Assembly: GCA_013140495.1 (NCBI GenBank) | Contig: JABFSR010000231.1 | Span: forward strand, 1-63,926 | From: Verrucomicrobiota bacterium | Lineage (GTDB): Bacteria > Verrucomicrobiota > Verrucomicrobiia > Limisphaerales > JADLHS01 | Length of the DNA: 63,926 bases | Direction of reading: 5' to 3' | Shown here: one piece after another, positions 9,477-18,632 of the stretch | How positions within the stretch are numbered: position 1 is the stretch's first letter | Layout: each line of letters starts with the position of its first letter | Notes under the pieces: generated by a model | The model's input: the letters and a program-made list of their open reading frames with translations, nothing else | What the model was told of the DNA's origin: nothing | Database searches by the model: none | Position numbers and translations under genes: made by a program

Positions 9477-12290
9477 TCAAGGTGACCGCAGCCAACCCAG
9501 TAAATCCGCCATGTCCTGCGGCTTCAGCGCAGATTCAAATCCTGTTGGCATCAGCGACAACTTTGATTGCGACATCGTTTTGATGTCCGTACGCAATATC
9601 GCGTGCTCTGCTCCTCCTGCGACGCGCAACACGATGTTGTTCGCAGTCTCGGTGGAAATGAGCCCGTCCAGAGTGTCACCTGACTTCAGCGTAATCGTCC
9701 AAGCGCGGTAGCGGGCCTCGACCGCCTGATTTGGGTCGAGAATGGCGGTAATCAACCAATCCACCGGCTTGTTGCCGACCATGCCGAGTTCGGCGCCGAC
9801 TTCATTGCCTTCGCCTCGCAACCGATGACAAGGCACACAAAGCGTCTGGAATTGGACGTGGCCGCGCTGCGCGTCACCTGTCAATTTTTCAACGCCTGCG
9901 TAGTCGGCAATTACTTTGGCCCGGTCGGAGGATGATGGCATCAACGTGACACTGGTGGCGGTGGGTTTTGGAATCGGGGCGTTTGTGTTCATCTGCCCGA
10001 ACAAGGCGCTGTCAGGTCGTAGGGACGACATGATGGCGATGCGCAATAATTCATCGGCATCTTCCCGCGCGGCGAGTTGGCGCAACGGCGGTTCGATTTT
10101 TTCTGTGGGCCATGCTCCAAGTGAAAATGCAGTTTGCAAGCGGACCGCTGCATCACTGTCCATTGCGAGCGTCGCGACGGCAGTGAACACCGCATCACTT
10201 TTCCCTGTAAACACCTCGCTTTGCCTCAGAGCTTCGCAGCGGACGGCGGGATGCGGATCGGCCAGTGCGGTTAGCAACGATTCCGTGCTGAGTGTTCGCA
10301 ACAGTCCGAGCGTGGCGAGAGCCTGCAAACGAACCTGCGGCGCGTGCGTCGGCGTCAGTAACTCATTCAGGGATTCACTTGCCGAAGGATCGGCCCGTTC
10401 AAAGAGCAGACGTTGTGCTGTGTCACGTTGCCAGCCATTCACGCTGTCCATCGCTGCGACTAGCTCCCGGGTGTTCTTCACGGCAAGATTCGGAATGGGG
10501 CGTCGCGGCTTTCCCTCCGGCACCACGCGGTAAATTCGTCCTTTGTCGGACCCGGCTCGCAGATCGAGTCGCGCCTGCATCTCCGGCGAAATCCACTCGG
10601 GATGTTCGAGGACGAAGCGATACATATCGGCCACGTAGAGCGCGCCATCTGGTCCGGTTTTGGTTGTGATTGGGCGAAACCAATTGTCAGTGCTTGCCAG
10701 AAATTCACTCTGCTCCTCGCCTGGCGCGCGATGGCTTGTGAATCCTGCGCCGTCACGGACAAGCACCTCGCGATGCACCGCGTTGTGTACTGGTTCGCTG
10801 GCGAAAACGCTGGTGGCAAAGTCCGGCCCGAACAAATCGTCGCGATACGGACACGGGCTGCATCCGCTCGTGACGTGATTGAGCGACCAAGGCTGGTTGG
10901 GACGCACTAATGCCGCGCTGGCGGGAAACACGCGCGTCGAATTTTCGTAGTTAGCCAGTACGTGAAGCACGTGTTTCACTGCAAGCTTCGGATTTCGTCG
11001 CAGATAATGTTCGGGCAGCGTGACGTGCCATAACCAGGTGGGATTGTTGTTGCCGAACCAGTTTCCCCAATCATCACGTCGGCGACCGAATTGTGTCTGG
11101 GCCGACACAGTTTCCATTTCGCCGGTGTCAGGTCGGAAGCGGATGTCGCGACCGCTGATGGAAATGACCTTTCCGGTGGCGAGGGATTTCACTTTGCCGC
11201 CGCTGTCGCCGTTTGCCGCGTAAATCCAGCCATCGAGTCCCCACTCGAATCCGTTGAACCGATGCTGCTGATTGCCGGGATTGAAGCCGGTAAACAACAC
11301 CTTCCGAACATCGGCACGGCCATCGCCATCTGTGTCCTCCGCATAGATCAAGTCCGGGGCCGCAGCGATGAGCGCGCCCTTGCGCCACGGCATCACGCTC
11401 GAAGGAAAGGGGATGTTTTCAAGAAACGGAAACACCTTGTCGTATCGTCCGTCTCCGTCAGTGTCCTCGAGAATTTTCACCACGCCGCCGGGTTTGCCCT
11501 TGCCATCGAGGCCCAGCGGATAATCACGCATCTCCACGACCCAGAGACGACCATCCGCGCCCCACTCAAAGGAGATCGGATCAATAACGACAGGTTCGGC
11601 CGCAACCAATTCAACTCGAAAACCGGAGCGCACACGGAAACTTGCCAATGCTTCCTCGGGAGATTTGGGCGGTGGCATGTCGAAAGCGATCAATTGCTTT
11701 GCGGACAAGCGTTCAACGGATCCAGGTTTGCCGTCCTTTGCCGGGTGCGTTATGACGAGTTGTCCAGCTTCGATCCGCACACCTGCGCCCACGAGCGAAG
11801 GCGGTTCGTTGGCGGCTCCCGTGCGCGCGTCAGCTCGGACGAATTGGGACCATCCACGCGTCCAGCCGAGATCCGGCCTCACGTTCTTCGTCCACAGATG
11901 GATTGCGAATCGTTGCGGGTTCGAGAAAAGAATGTCGTCAAAGCCGTCGCCGTTGAGGTCTGCGAAACGAAGCCCGGCATCTTTGTTGTCACCATCCACG
12001 AGCCACACACCGTCGGGCAGTGTGTAGTCCGCTTTCTCCCACGCCTTCGTCGTGGGATTCCATTGCTGGATTTCATTTACGCCGGGCCGACCGATCAGCT
12101 TCTCTTTCACACCATCATGGTCGAAGTCATAAAACAATGTGCCTTGCGGTATGACTGCGGGAATGGGCTGTGCAGAAGCGGAGTCAGGCCAGACATGACC
12201 GAAGGCAAGCCATGCGGAGAGGCATTGGCAGGCGAGGAGATGAAGATTGATTTGTTTTCGTTGCATGTCGTTTGGATTTTGTGCGGTCAC
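9477..12290 (-). CDS. PVC-type heme-binding CxxCH protein (secreted dehydrogenase-like cytochrome)
   Basis: Up to 937 residues. GTG 12290 overlaps the upstream stop as GTGA; ATG 12266 gives MQRKQINLHLLACQCLSAW, a better signal peptide. Order: signal peptide; two Ca-binding FG-GAP-like loops (DFDHDGVKE, DLNGDGFDDILF); a membrane-bound-dehydrogenase propeller from about residue 215 (FRVELVAAEPVVIDPISFEW); HEAT-like repeats at about 620-740; and a class I cytochrome c domain with CVPCH at 818-822 and distal Met candidates. The family is a PVC hallmark, inferred to oxidise sugars or other substrates in the periplasm. It is the last gene of the sulfatase-DMFase-peroxidase operon. Confidence 0.9.
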   Translation of the reverse strand: MTAQNPNDMQRKQINLHLLACQCLSAWLAFGHVWPDSASAQPIPAVIPQGTLFYDFDHDGVKEKLIGRPGVNEIQQWNPTTKAWEKADYTLPDGVWLVDGDNKDAGLRFADLNGDGFDDILFSNPQRFAIHLWTKNVRPDLGWTRGWSQFVRADARTGAANEPPSLVGAGVRIEAGQLVITHPAKDGKPGSVERLSAKQLIAFDMPPPKSPEEALASFRVRSGFRVELVAAEPVVIDPISFEWGADGRLWVVEMRDYPLGLDGKGKPGGVVKILEDTDGDGRYDKVFPFLENIPFPSSVMPWRKGALIAAAPDLIYAEDTDGDGRADVRKVLFTGFNPGNQQHRFNGFEWGLDGWIYAANGDSGGKVKSLATGKVISISGRDIRFRPDTGEMETVSAQTQFGRRRDDWGNWFGNNNPTWLWHVTLPEHYLRRNPKLAVKHVLHVLANYENSTRVFPASAALVRPNQPWSLNHVTSGCSPCPYRDDLFGPDFATSVFASEPVHNAVHREVLVRDGAGFTSHRAPGEEQSEFLASTDNWFRPITTKTGPDGALYVADMYRFVLEHPEWISPEMQARLDLRAGSDKGRIYRVVPEGKPRRPIPNLAVKNTRELVAAMDSVNGWQRDTAQRLLFERADPSASESLNELLTPTHAPQVRLQALATLGLLRTLSTESLLTALADPHPAVRCEALRQSEVFTGKSDAVFTAVATLAMDSDAAVRLQTAFSLGAWPTEKIEPPLRQLAAREDADELLRIAIMSSLRPDSALFGQMNTNAPIPKPTATSVTLMPSSSDRAKVIADYAGVEKLTGDAQRGHVQFQTLCVPCHRLRGEGNEVGAELGMVGNKPVDWLITAILDPNQAVEARYRAWTITLKSGDTLDGLISTETANNIVLRVAGGAEHAILRTDIKTMSQSKLSLMPTGFESALKPQDMADLLGWLRSP

Positions 12291-13477
12291 AATCTTAAAG
12301 GTAGTCCGCTCGGAACCTTGTCAGGCACGGATTGATCATAGCCATCGTTGCTGAGTGTGTTCAAAAACGCTTCGAGCGCCGGAAACGATTCTGGATTTAG
12401 ATTGAGTGTTTTCAGCAACGGATCGAGCGGTGGTTGCAACGTAGTGTCACCACCATCCAGTGTTTCTGTCACGGCTTCGGACAATTCGTCGTAGAACACC
12501 AGCACGTCGAGCAGTGTTCGCTTGCTGCCGTCATGCATGTATGGAGCGGTGTGGCGGAGGTTGCGCAGACTGGGGGTGCGGAACTGACGCCGGTTGTGCG
12601 TGGTGACATCGGGCAAGCCGATAGAATGCAGTTTGAAATCTGACAGCATCGGGCCGCCATGGCATTGGGGGCAGCCTGCTTCCTGGAAGACTTGAAGCCC
12701 TTGCTGTTGCTGTGCATTCAATGCTGATCCGTCACCTGCCAGAAACCTGTCGAACGCCGTTCGCGGCGCGACAAGACTTCGTTCAAATGCTGCGATGGCC
12801 TGTGCGAGGTGCTCCGCCGTGACGGCTACATCCGGTGGCTGACCGAACGCAGCATGAAAGCGTTCGCGATACTCGTCAATCGCCCGTACTCGCAGGACCG
12901 CTTGAGTCACGGCTTCGTTTTCAGGGCAATCATCGCTGCGCATTTCCGCCCGGGATATGAGTGGGATGAAGACTTGTTGCTCCAGGCTCTGAACCCGTGA
13001 ATCCCAAAACATCGGCGCGGCAGCAGGGTCGAACTTGGTTCCGGTGACGAGACCGTTGAAGCCGACATTTAGAATGCTGGGAACATTGACCGGTAACACT
13101 GGCAAGGAAGCAGGTCCGCGGAAAGTTCTGGCAGGACCGATTCCCGCGCCACCGACACCAATGGGAATCGCACGTCCGTCTGTCCATCCGAATCGTGGAT
13201 TGTGGCAGGTCGCGCAGGAAACATCTTTGGTCGAAGACAAGATTGGATCAAAGAAAAGGAGTCGCCCGAGCGCGACTTTGGCTTCGGTGCTTGGATTATT
13301 TGTCGGCGCAGGCGCGCTTAAAGGCAGCACAGCAAACTGCATCTCTGGAGGAATGCTCTGTTTGATGGCGAGCGGCGAGGTGCGCAGTTGCAGCGGAGAT
13401 TCAGCAGAACATGAGAGTTGTTCTTCAAGGCCGGTCATCGCCAGGAAAATCCACAAGGCTGTGAGGGAACGGCTCAT
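12287..13477 (-). CDS. di-heme cytochrome c peroxidase / MauG-family protein
   Basis: 396 residues from ATG 13477, which overlaps the preceding stop as ATGA. The frame continues to 13552, but that part lies inside the upstream gene. An N-terminal hydrophobic stretch acts as export signal. Heme 1 motif CATCH is at 88-92 and heme 2 motif CPQCH at 269-273, the two-domain layout of CcpA/MauG. GRLLFFDPILSSTKDVSC and FERSLVAPRTAFDRFLAGD are family-typical. It may reduce H2O2 or oxidise a partner; the adjacent PVC cytochrome is an obvious electron partner. Its own stop overlaps the next start as GTGA. Confidence 0.92.
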   Translation of the reverse strand: MSRSLTALWIFLAMTGLEEQLSCSAESPLQLRTSPLAIKQSIPPEMQFAVLPLSAPAPTNNPSTEAKVALGRLLFFDPILSSTKDVSCATCHNPRFGWTDGRAIPIGVGGAGIGPARTFRGPASLPVLPVNVPSILNVGFNGLVTGTKFDPAAAPMFWDSRVQSLEQQVFIPLISRAEMRSDDCPENEAVTQAVLRVRAIDEYRERFHAAFGQPPDVAVTAEHLAQAIAAFERSLVAPRTAFDRFLAGDGSALNAQQQQGLQVFQEAGCPQCHGGPMLSDFKLHSIGLPDVTTHNRRQFRTPSLRNLRHTAPYMHDGSKRTLLDVLVFYDELSEAVTETLDGGDTTLQPPLDPLLKTLNLNPESFPALEAFLNTLSNDGYDQSVPDKVPSGLPLRL

Positions 13478-14913
13478 TTCGACAGGCGATCGAGAATGTT
13501 CCTCGTGATGCGATCCACGATGACATCGCCTCCGCGCAGGCCGTGCGACCAATCTGTGCTTCCGGAGGTAAACACCGTGCCGCCGCGTGTGTAAACACCC
13601 ATCACTGCGTTACCCTTGCGCCCGTTTTCCCATTGATCGTACCACTGGCAATCGTCCGGATGCCATTGCGCCGGCGCGGTGCCGAGCACTTCAAAAGTTT
13701 CTGGCGTGCCGTCGCGGTGCGTGGGAGCGGGCAGGCCGTCCTTCCACGTCAACTCGCAGCCATCGCACTCGTAGCCAACGATGGTGTCCTTGCTGCCAAA
13801 AGCGTCATCACGTTTCAATCCTGTGCCGGCGAAAATCCAGTGCTCCGGACGATGCACTGTGTAGGCCCCGCTTGCGTCCATGAGCTGCCCATGACTCTTG
13901 TGATAACCGCCCCACAAGAATCCAACGCCTGTGAGTTGATTCTCCGGGCGCTTCACGAGGTGATGACTCCAGAGTGAGGAGAGGGTGGCGAAGCTTCCCC
14001 GTGCTGAATAGACGGGGTCCGAGTGGAAATTCTGTTTCCAGCAGGTGAGCGCCTGGCCACCGTCTTCAGTGCGCACCTGCCAGCAACAAGTGTTGCCGCT
14101 GAAGAATGCCACGTTGCCGCCGTTGGCGATAAACTTTTCCAGGTTGTCGCGCATCGGTGCGGACCAGTATTCGTCATGACCGACGCTGAGGACGAGGCGA
14201 TATGCCTTCAGCATCTCCGGGTGAAACTCAAGATCGCCGTTTGCTGCGTAGTCGAACGTGTAGCCATTTCGCTCCGCCCATTCCACGAACGGTTGCTCCC
14301 ACATGAAGAACAGACTCCCCGGCGGACGCTCATAGGAAACACGATGGCCCTGGTTGCCGTCCTTTGCGTGGTAACCATATAGACTAAAGCCACCCCAGTT
14401 GTTGTAGGCGTTGTAAGTGTGGGTGGAAAGTTGGAGGAGAATCTTCGATGCCTTGGCGGGTTCGGCGGGACGCAGCACAAAGTAGCAGCTTCCTTCCGCC
14501 GTTCGCGTGTTGCGCTGGATGAACTTTCCGCCACCATCGCGCACACGCAACGCCACCTGGTAGTAACCACTCCGCCATTCCGAGGGGATTCTCAGCGTCA
14601 CCGCCGCTGGCCATCGGCAGCCGCGAGAACACGCGTCCTCCGGGATCGGATGTTCGCGACCAACCACCGATGCCGACGACCAGACCGATTCAGTCTTCGC
14701 GCCGAGTCGCACGATCTCGACTGAGAACGCCGCAGCGCTCGTTGAAACATGCAATGTTAAATCTTCACCCGGCGCATAGCTGGGTCGCCCGGCGTAACCT
14801 TCTACAAAAAGTGAACGCGGCTCATCGCCAGCGGAACTCGTTGTGATTATGGAGAGCAAGACGAGTATCGCAAGGGTCTCGGCCACGCGAAAAGTGAAGC
14901 GGGGAAATTGCAT
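13474..14913 (-). CDS. N,N-dimethylformamidase large-subunit-like exported protein
   Basis: 479 residues with a signal peptide (ILVLLSIITTSSAGDEP). The N-terminal half is a beta-sandwich; the C-terminal half has SVGHDEYWSAPMRDNLE, GGNVAFFSGNTCCWQVR and VGFLWGGYHKSHG. These belong to the N,N-dimethylformamidase beta-subunit C-terminal family (a glutamine-amidotransferase-like fold). True DMFase activity is unlikely in this setting. Between a sulfatase and cytochromes, a role in degrading an amidated or sulfated glycan is plausible but inferred. Stop/start ATGA overlap with the next gene. Confidence 0.82.
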   Translation of the reverse strand: MQFPRFTFRVAETLAILVLLSIITTSSAGDEPRSLFVEGYAGRPSYAPGEDLTLHVSTSAAAFSVEIVRLGAKTESVWSSASVVGREHPIPEDACSRGCRWPAAVTLRIPSEWRSGYYQVALRVRDGGGKFIQRNTRTAEGSCYFVLRPAEPAKASKILLQLSTHTYNAYNNWGGFSLYGYHAKDGNQGHRVSYERPPGSLFFMWEQPFVEWAERNGYTFDYAANGDLEFHPEMLKAYRLVLSVGHDEYWSAPMRDNLEKFIANGGNVAFFSGNTCCWQVRTEDGGQALTCWKQNFHSDPVYSARGSFATLSSLWSHHLVKRPENQLTGVGFLWGGYHKSHGQLMDASGAYTVHRPEHWIFAGTGLKRDDAFGSKDTIVGYECDGCELTWKDGLPAPTHRDGTPETFEVLGTAPAQWHPDDCQWYDQWENGRKGNAVMGVYTRGGTVFTSGSTDWSHGLRGGDVIVDRITRNILDRLSK

Positions 14914-14992
14914 CCGCCAACTTGACGGGAGGCTGATGTTGAAATCAACATTGAAAATGAATTTGCCTCTTCGCTGTTACTCGCCCCTCGGA

Positions 14993-16480
14993 TCATTCCT
15001 CTTTCTCCGCCGCGATGATTGGCTTTCCTTCCCACAGCCACTGGCCGTGTTCCTGGACAAGAATTCGATGAGCGCTGCCGGGTGCGGGCGGTGTGTTGAT
15101 CTTCGGCAGCCATTGCGCGTGCTCGCGAATCACTTTGGCGAATTTTGGTTTAGAGGCAAGGTTCGTCCACTCATTCGGGTCGGCGCGCATATCGTAGAGT
15201 TCTTCCGAACCGTTCGCGTAGCGGATGTAACGCCAGCGCTCCGATCGGATGGCGTGATTGCCGACGTTGTGAGTGGTGATCGCAGGCCAGCGACGCGCGG
15301 CTTTTGCATTCTTCAACTGCGGCATAAGGTTGTGGCCTTCGAGCCCATCTCTTGGTGGCAGTCCGCATAGTTCAACAAGCGTCGGGTAAATATCGAGCAA
15401 CTCGACGGGCTGATTACATTTCGCAGATTGGGCCACGCCGGGTCCGGCAAAAATCAACGGCACATGAGTCGAACGCTCCCAGAGAGTCGTCTTGCCGGTC
15501 ATCCCTTTCTCGCCGAGATGCCAGCCATTGTCCGACCACAGCACAACAACAGTGTTGCTCGCTGCACCAATGTCATTGAGCGCATCCAGCACGCGTCCCA
15601 CCTGGCTGTCCATGAACGCTGTGCTCGCCAGATACGCATGCACGAGTGGTCGCCACTGGTTCGCCTGCTTGAGCCAGGAGAGCCTTGGCTCGGGCAGCTT
15701 CCAGTGCAAATACCATGAGAACTCAGGAACATCATCGCGGTCGTGTTCCTTCACCGGCGGCAACACGATCTGGTCTTCCGGCGGGAAAAGATCGAACCAG
15801 CTCTGCGATGCGAAACACGGTACATGCGGCAGCCGAAAACCCACTGCTACGAAGAACGGTTTGCCCGTCGGCAGTGACTTCAACTGCGCAATTGCCGCGT
15901 CCGCGATCTTCCAATCCGCCTGCTCGCTGTCGTTGGTGGGAAAGATGCCCCAGTCCATCGCCGCCATCTTGGCGGGTGTTTGTACGAACTTCTCCTTTGG
16001 CATCGGCATGCCCGGCGCGATGCCCCATACGTTGAACTCCTTCGTGCGTTGGTCCACCGGGATCGAGCCGTCGTGAAACACCTTGCCGAAACCGGCTGTG
16101 AACCAACCGTGCCGCGCGAAGTATTGCGGCAACGTGACGCTGCTCTTGGTGGCGGCGACCTCCCGGATGCCGGGCACGAGACCGTAGATGCCTGTGGTGG
16201 ACGGACGCAGTCCTGTGAGCAAACTGCTGCGTGAGGGATTGCATAACGGCGACTGCACATGCGCGTTGCTGAACAATGTGCCGCGCGCAGCGAGACGATC
16301 AATGTTCGGGGTGCGAGCCTGTGGATGACCACCCAGACAGCCGACCCAGTCATTCAAATCATCAATCGCAATGAAAAGGACGTTGGTGGGCGCGGCAACG
16401 AGCGTGTGCGCCACCAGCAACGTAACCAGCAAAATGCCTGTGCGCACGGTGATGCGGCGTCCACATTTGTTTCGGCACAT
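14993..16480 (-). CDS. secreted type I sulfatase (iduronate-2-sulfatase-like)
   Basis: 495 residues with a signal peptide (TGILLVTLLVAHTLVAAP). Metal-binding Asp40/Asp41 are in FIAIDDLNDWVG. The formylglycine signature CNPSRSSLLTG is at 80-90, with Cys80 as the residue converted to formylglycine. Later VVLWSDNGWHLGEKG gives the second Asp-Asn metal pair. The overall order matches IDS-like polysaccharide sulfatases of the PVC group. First gene of a four-gene minus-strand operon. It needs a maturase (FGE or anaerobic sulfatase-maturating enzyme) that is not clearly in this window. Confidence 0.93.
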   Translation of the reverse strand: MCRNKCGRRITVRTGILLVTLLVAHTLVAAPTNVLFIAIDDLNDWVGCLGGHPQARTPNIDRLAARGTLFSNAHVQSPLCNPSRSSLLTGLRPSTTGIYGLVPGIREVAATKSSVTLPQYFARHGWFTAGFGKVFHDGSIPVDQRTKEFNVWGIAPGMPMPKEKFVQTPAKMAAMDWGIFPTNDSEQADWKIADAAIAQLKSLPTGKPFFVAVGFRLPHVPCFASQSWFDLFPPEDQIVLPPVKEHDRDDVPEFSWYLHWKLPEPRLSWLKQANQWRPLVHAYLASTAFMDSQVGRVLDALNDIGAASNTVVVLWSDNGWHLGEKGMTGKTTLWERSTHVPLIFAGPGVAQSAKCNQPVELLDIYPTLVELCGLPPRDGLEGHNLMPQLKNAKAARRWPAITTHNVGNHAIRSERWRYIRYANGSEELYDMRADPNEWTNLASKPKFAKVIREHAQWLPKINTPPAPGSAHRILVQEHGQWLWEGKPIIAAEKEE

Positions 16481-16842
16481 GCGGAAAGTATTTCAGCCAG
16501 TTTCGGGAAATGCGAGCCGGAAGGGGAGTCGCCGGTATGCGCATCTCAATACCGTCCCGGAGCGCGACTGTGGCAAAGCCCAGCCGCAGCAACTGCGCAT
16601 TGCCCGGCGCATTGGAATGATTAAACACGCTTTGACGTTCGGACATGCTGCGGCTGGTCTCCACGACACAGCCGCGCTCCGTCAGCATTCAGGGAGCTGT
16701 GCTCAGACGCACCTTCCATCACGTTGATTTTTATCGCTCGACAACTTTGGGACTCGCAGAGTATGAACTTCCCGGCGTCGTTCGATCTTCAGCCATTGCC
16801 GATAAACCGGCGTGCGGGTCGTGCGACGTTTGGATAGTCATT
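16481..16842. other. intergenic region, repeat-bearing
   Basis: 362 bp between the divergent sulfatase operon and a small membrane-protein gene. It is dominated by palindromic repeat copy B (16558-16681). The rest (16690-16842) shows no convincing gene. The promoter of the sulfatase operon must lie here or just outside, but no clear -35/-10 pair was seen. Confidence 0.5.
16558..16681. repeat. large palindromic repeat, GGAGCGCGG family, copy B
   Basis: Left arm 16558-16590 (CGGAGCGCGACTGTGG...CAGCCGCAGC) pairs with right arm 16647-16681 (GCTGCGGCTGGTCTCC...CAGCCGCGCTCCG), with a 56-nt loop. The arms match copy A at 4958-5065 while the loops differ, so the palindromic arms are the conserved part. 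Confidence 0.88.
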
Positions 16843-17088
16843 ATGCCTGGGAAAAAAAGATTGCGTTGGATTGTGATCGGGATCGTATGTCTCGTGCTTC
16901 TCTACGTCCTTACCGCGCCATTCGTGCTGGACAAGACATATAAAGAAAGCTGGCCAAAGACCTTTTATGCGCCTGTCATCGCCTCCATCCAGAATGAATG
17001 GTTCGGGCGGGGTGTCGCACAATGGTATTGTTACGACGTGTGCCAGATGGAATTGATGCTGCCTTTGAAGGTCGTACACAACAAGTGA
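16843..17088 (+). CDS. small single-pass membrane protein, hypothetical
   Basis: 81 residues from ATG 16843. A basic start MPGKKRLRW is followed by a strong membrane helix (WIVIGIVCLVLLYVLTAPFVL) and an aromatic soluble tail (SWPKTFYAPVIASIQNEWFG). The frame extends upstream to 16645, but that part lies in the palindromic repeat. The helix-plus-FYAP-type tail resembles small PVC membrane proteins of unknown role. No family assigned. Confidence 0.5.
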   Translation: MPGKKRLRWIVIGIVCLVLLYVLTAPFVLDKTYKESWPKTFYAPVIASIQNEWFGRGVAQWYCYDVCQMELMLPLKVVHNK

Positions 17089-17237
17089 TCGGCGGCTGGG
17101 TTGGTGCAATTGCCGAAGACCCGTCTCTGACGGGCTCTTTAGTATCTCTGCCCTTAAAACGCATTTCAACCTCCACCGACCTTCGCCTTCATCCTGCCGC
17201 TCTTGCCTTGCGGGAGTGATTCCGATTAGCCTCAGCC

Positions 17238-17933
17238 ATGCTCGACAACGCGCGTTACTCCCTCAAAGCCACCAGCACACTTCTCCTTCTGACCTCCTGC
17301 TTGCTCTGGCTGCAAGCCACACACGCGGAGGAAACCAAAAGCAAACTCCAGAGCGAACCCGACGGTTGGGTGGACGTTCTTCCGCCTGCCGATCTCAAAG
17401 GTTGGTATCGCGTCTCCGTGCCGCCCACCGGCCAGCTTGGTCGTGAACAATGGCACGTGGATGCCGGGCAGAAACTCTTGATCTGCGACGGCGACGGTGG
17501 GCACGACATGCTCCTGCTCGACAAGGAAATTAGCGACGCCACCTTCCACCTCGAATTCCGCTACACCAAGGTGGAGGGCAAGACCGGTTACAACAGCGGC
17601 GCCTACGTCCGCAATTCCAAAAACGGCGACATCTGGCATCAGGCTCAATTCGGCGACGCCAAGGACGGCTTTCTCTTTGGTCAAACTCCGGGTGCAGACG
17701 GCCAGAAGAAATCGTTCAACCTGAGCAAGCAGATATCCGGCACGCGCGTGAAACCTGCTGGCGAATGGAACACGATGGAGATCACCGCTGCTGGCAAGGT
17801 TTTGACACTCTGGGTCAATGGCGAGGTCACCTGTCAGTTCGACGCATGCGGTCGGGACAAGGGTTACATTGGCGTGGAGGGTGAAGGCTACCGCGTGGAA
17901 TTCCGAAACCTGAAGATCAAGGAAAAACACTGA
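17238..17933 (+). CDS. exported DUF1080 (3-keto-disaccharide hydrolase) domain protein
   Basis: 231 residues, with a signal peptide ending near THAEETK. A concanavalin-like jelly-roll follows: WHVDAGQKLLICDG, FHLEFRYTKVEGKTGYNSGAYVR, GEWNTMEITAAGKVLTLWVNG and GYIGVEGEGYRVEFRNLKI, all classical DUF1080 strands. Members are now called 3-keto-disaccharide hydrolases and act on glycosides after C3 oxidation. This fits the exported carbohydrate-oxidation theme of neighbouring cytochromes and the epimerase-like gene. Confidence 0.9.
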   Translation: MLDNARYSLKATSTLLLLTSCLLWLQATHAEETKSKLQSEPDGWVDVLPPADLKGWYRVSVPPTGQLGREQWHVDAGQKLLICDGDGGHDMLLLDKEISDATFHLEFRYTKVEGKTGYNSGAYVRNSKNGDIWHQAQFGDAKDGFLFGQTPGADGQKKSFNLSKQISGTRVKPAGEWNTMEITAAGKVLTLWVNGEVTCQFDACGRDKGYIGVEGEGYRVEFRNLKIKEKH

Positions 17934-18286
17934 CATCCAATCCGCCCACCCGACGGGACATCCCGTGGCCGCCGGGCAAAAACTTCCCACACGAACATGG
18001 CCAACCGATCCCGACCTCCCCTCATAATATAGGTAATCCCATCCGACCAGCCGCCAAGAAGCCCAACACCACCAGCCTTGGGTGAAACCCACGGTAACAG
18101 ATATGGAATGTGGAGGTTGTCCGACCGCAACACAGCGCGAGAACGATTCATGCGCCAGGCCAGACAAATATCCATAAACCCCTGTTGACAAGGAGTGAAG
18201 TCTGAAATACAACCGGATCATGCCAACCTTGATATGCCGAATCTTGCGGGTAAATCCATGTTAGGCCACTGCGCGCGCCGAAGATT
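17934..18286. other. intergenic region upstream of the small-gene array
   Basis: 353 bp with no supported gene. It holds a good sigma70-like promoter at 18185-18213 reading into the first small gene. None of the repeat blocks found between the downstream small genes is present, so this marks the left edge of the array. Confidence 0.5.
18185..18213 (+). promoter_or_regulatory. sigma70-like promoter leading the small-gene array
   Basis: TTGACA at 18185-18190, a 17-nt spacer, then TACAAC at 18208-18213 (consensus -35; 4 of 6 at -10). It lies about 70 nt before ATG 18287. It could drive all three small genes, like the common promoter ahead of a cassette array. Confidence 0.45.
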
Positions 18287-18580
18287 ATGCTGGCACAAGA
18301 CATCATCGCAAAAGTCCGAAAAGATTTCTCGGAGGGAGATGCGGTTGTGATTCTTCAGTTGTTGACTGAGTTGCAGATGGAGAATCCGCGAGTTTTTTCT
18401 GATAGGATTTTACGTTGCATCGTATTTTCGGCTGGTGGCAGTTTTGACGAGTTTGCTTGTCAAGTTAAGCTGGCACGCCTTGATTGGCGTGACGTAATTA
18501 TGAACGCGGAGTATGACAGAGATTGGAAGAATCATCTCAGGCATTTTGAGTTACCATTTACACAAAATGTGGCCTCGTGA
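18287..18580 (+). CDS. small hypothetical protein, array gene 1
   Basis: 97 residues, predicted mainly helical (MLAQDIIAKVRKDFSEGDAVV...), with DWRDVIMNAEYDRDW near the C-terminus. The pattern resembles small proteins often found beside Rhs/polymorphic toxin loci, so an immunity-like role is possible, but this is recollection and inference. The gene looks more AT-rich than its flanks. It ends GTGGCCTCGTGA followed by GAAACAAGA, the 3' context shared with the next two genes. Confidence 0.65.
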   Translation: MLAQDIIAKVRKDFSEGDAVVILQLLTELQMENPRVFSDRILRCIVFSAGGSFDEFACQVKLARLDWRDVIMNAEYDRDWKNHLRHFELPFTQNVAS

Positions 18581-18597
18581 GAAACAAGAATGAGAGC
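18571..18597 (+). repeat. array spacer block A, copy 1
   Basis: GGCCTCGTGAGAAACAAGAA followed by TGAGAG covers the last codons, the stop and the first 3' bases of array gene 1. The same block recurs at 19090-19117 and 19796-19823. Here block A is joined to block C without block B. Confidence 0.75.
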
Positions 18598-18632
18598 GAA
18601 GATTACTTTATTGGGGAGTCTCACAATGGGTG

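Noticed and set aside
11091..12335. 414-codon plus-strand open frame
   Set aside because: Antisense to the PVC-type cytochrome gene, whose motifs are clear; no recognisable domain in the antisense product.
17232..18221. 329-codon minus-strand open frame
   Set aside because: Mirror of the DUF1080 gene plus intergenic DNA; no domain seen, while DUF1080 is convincing.
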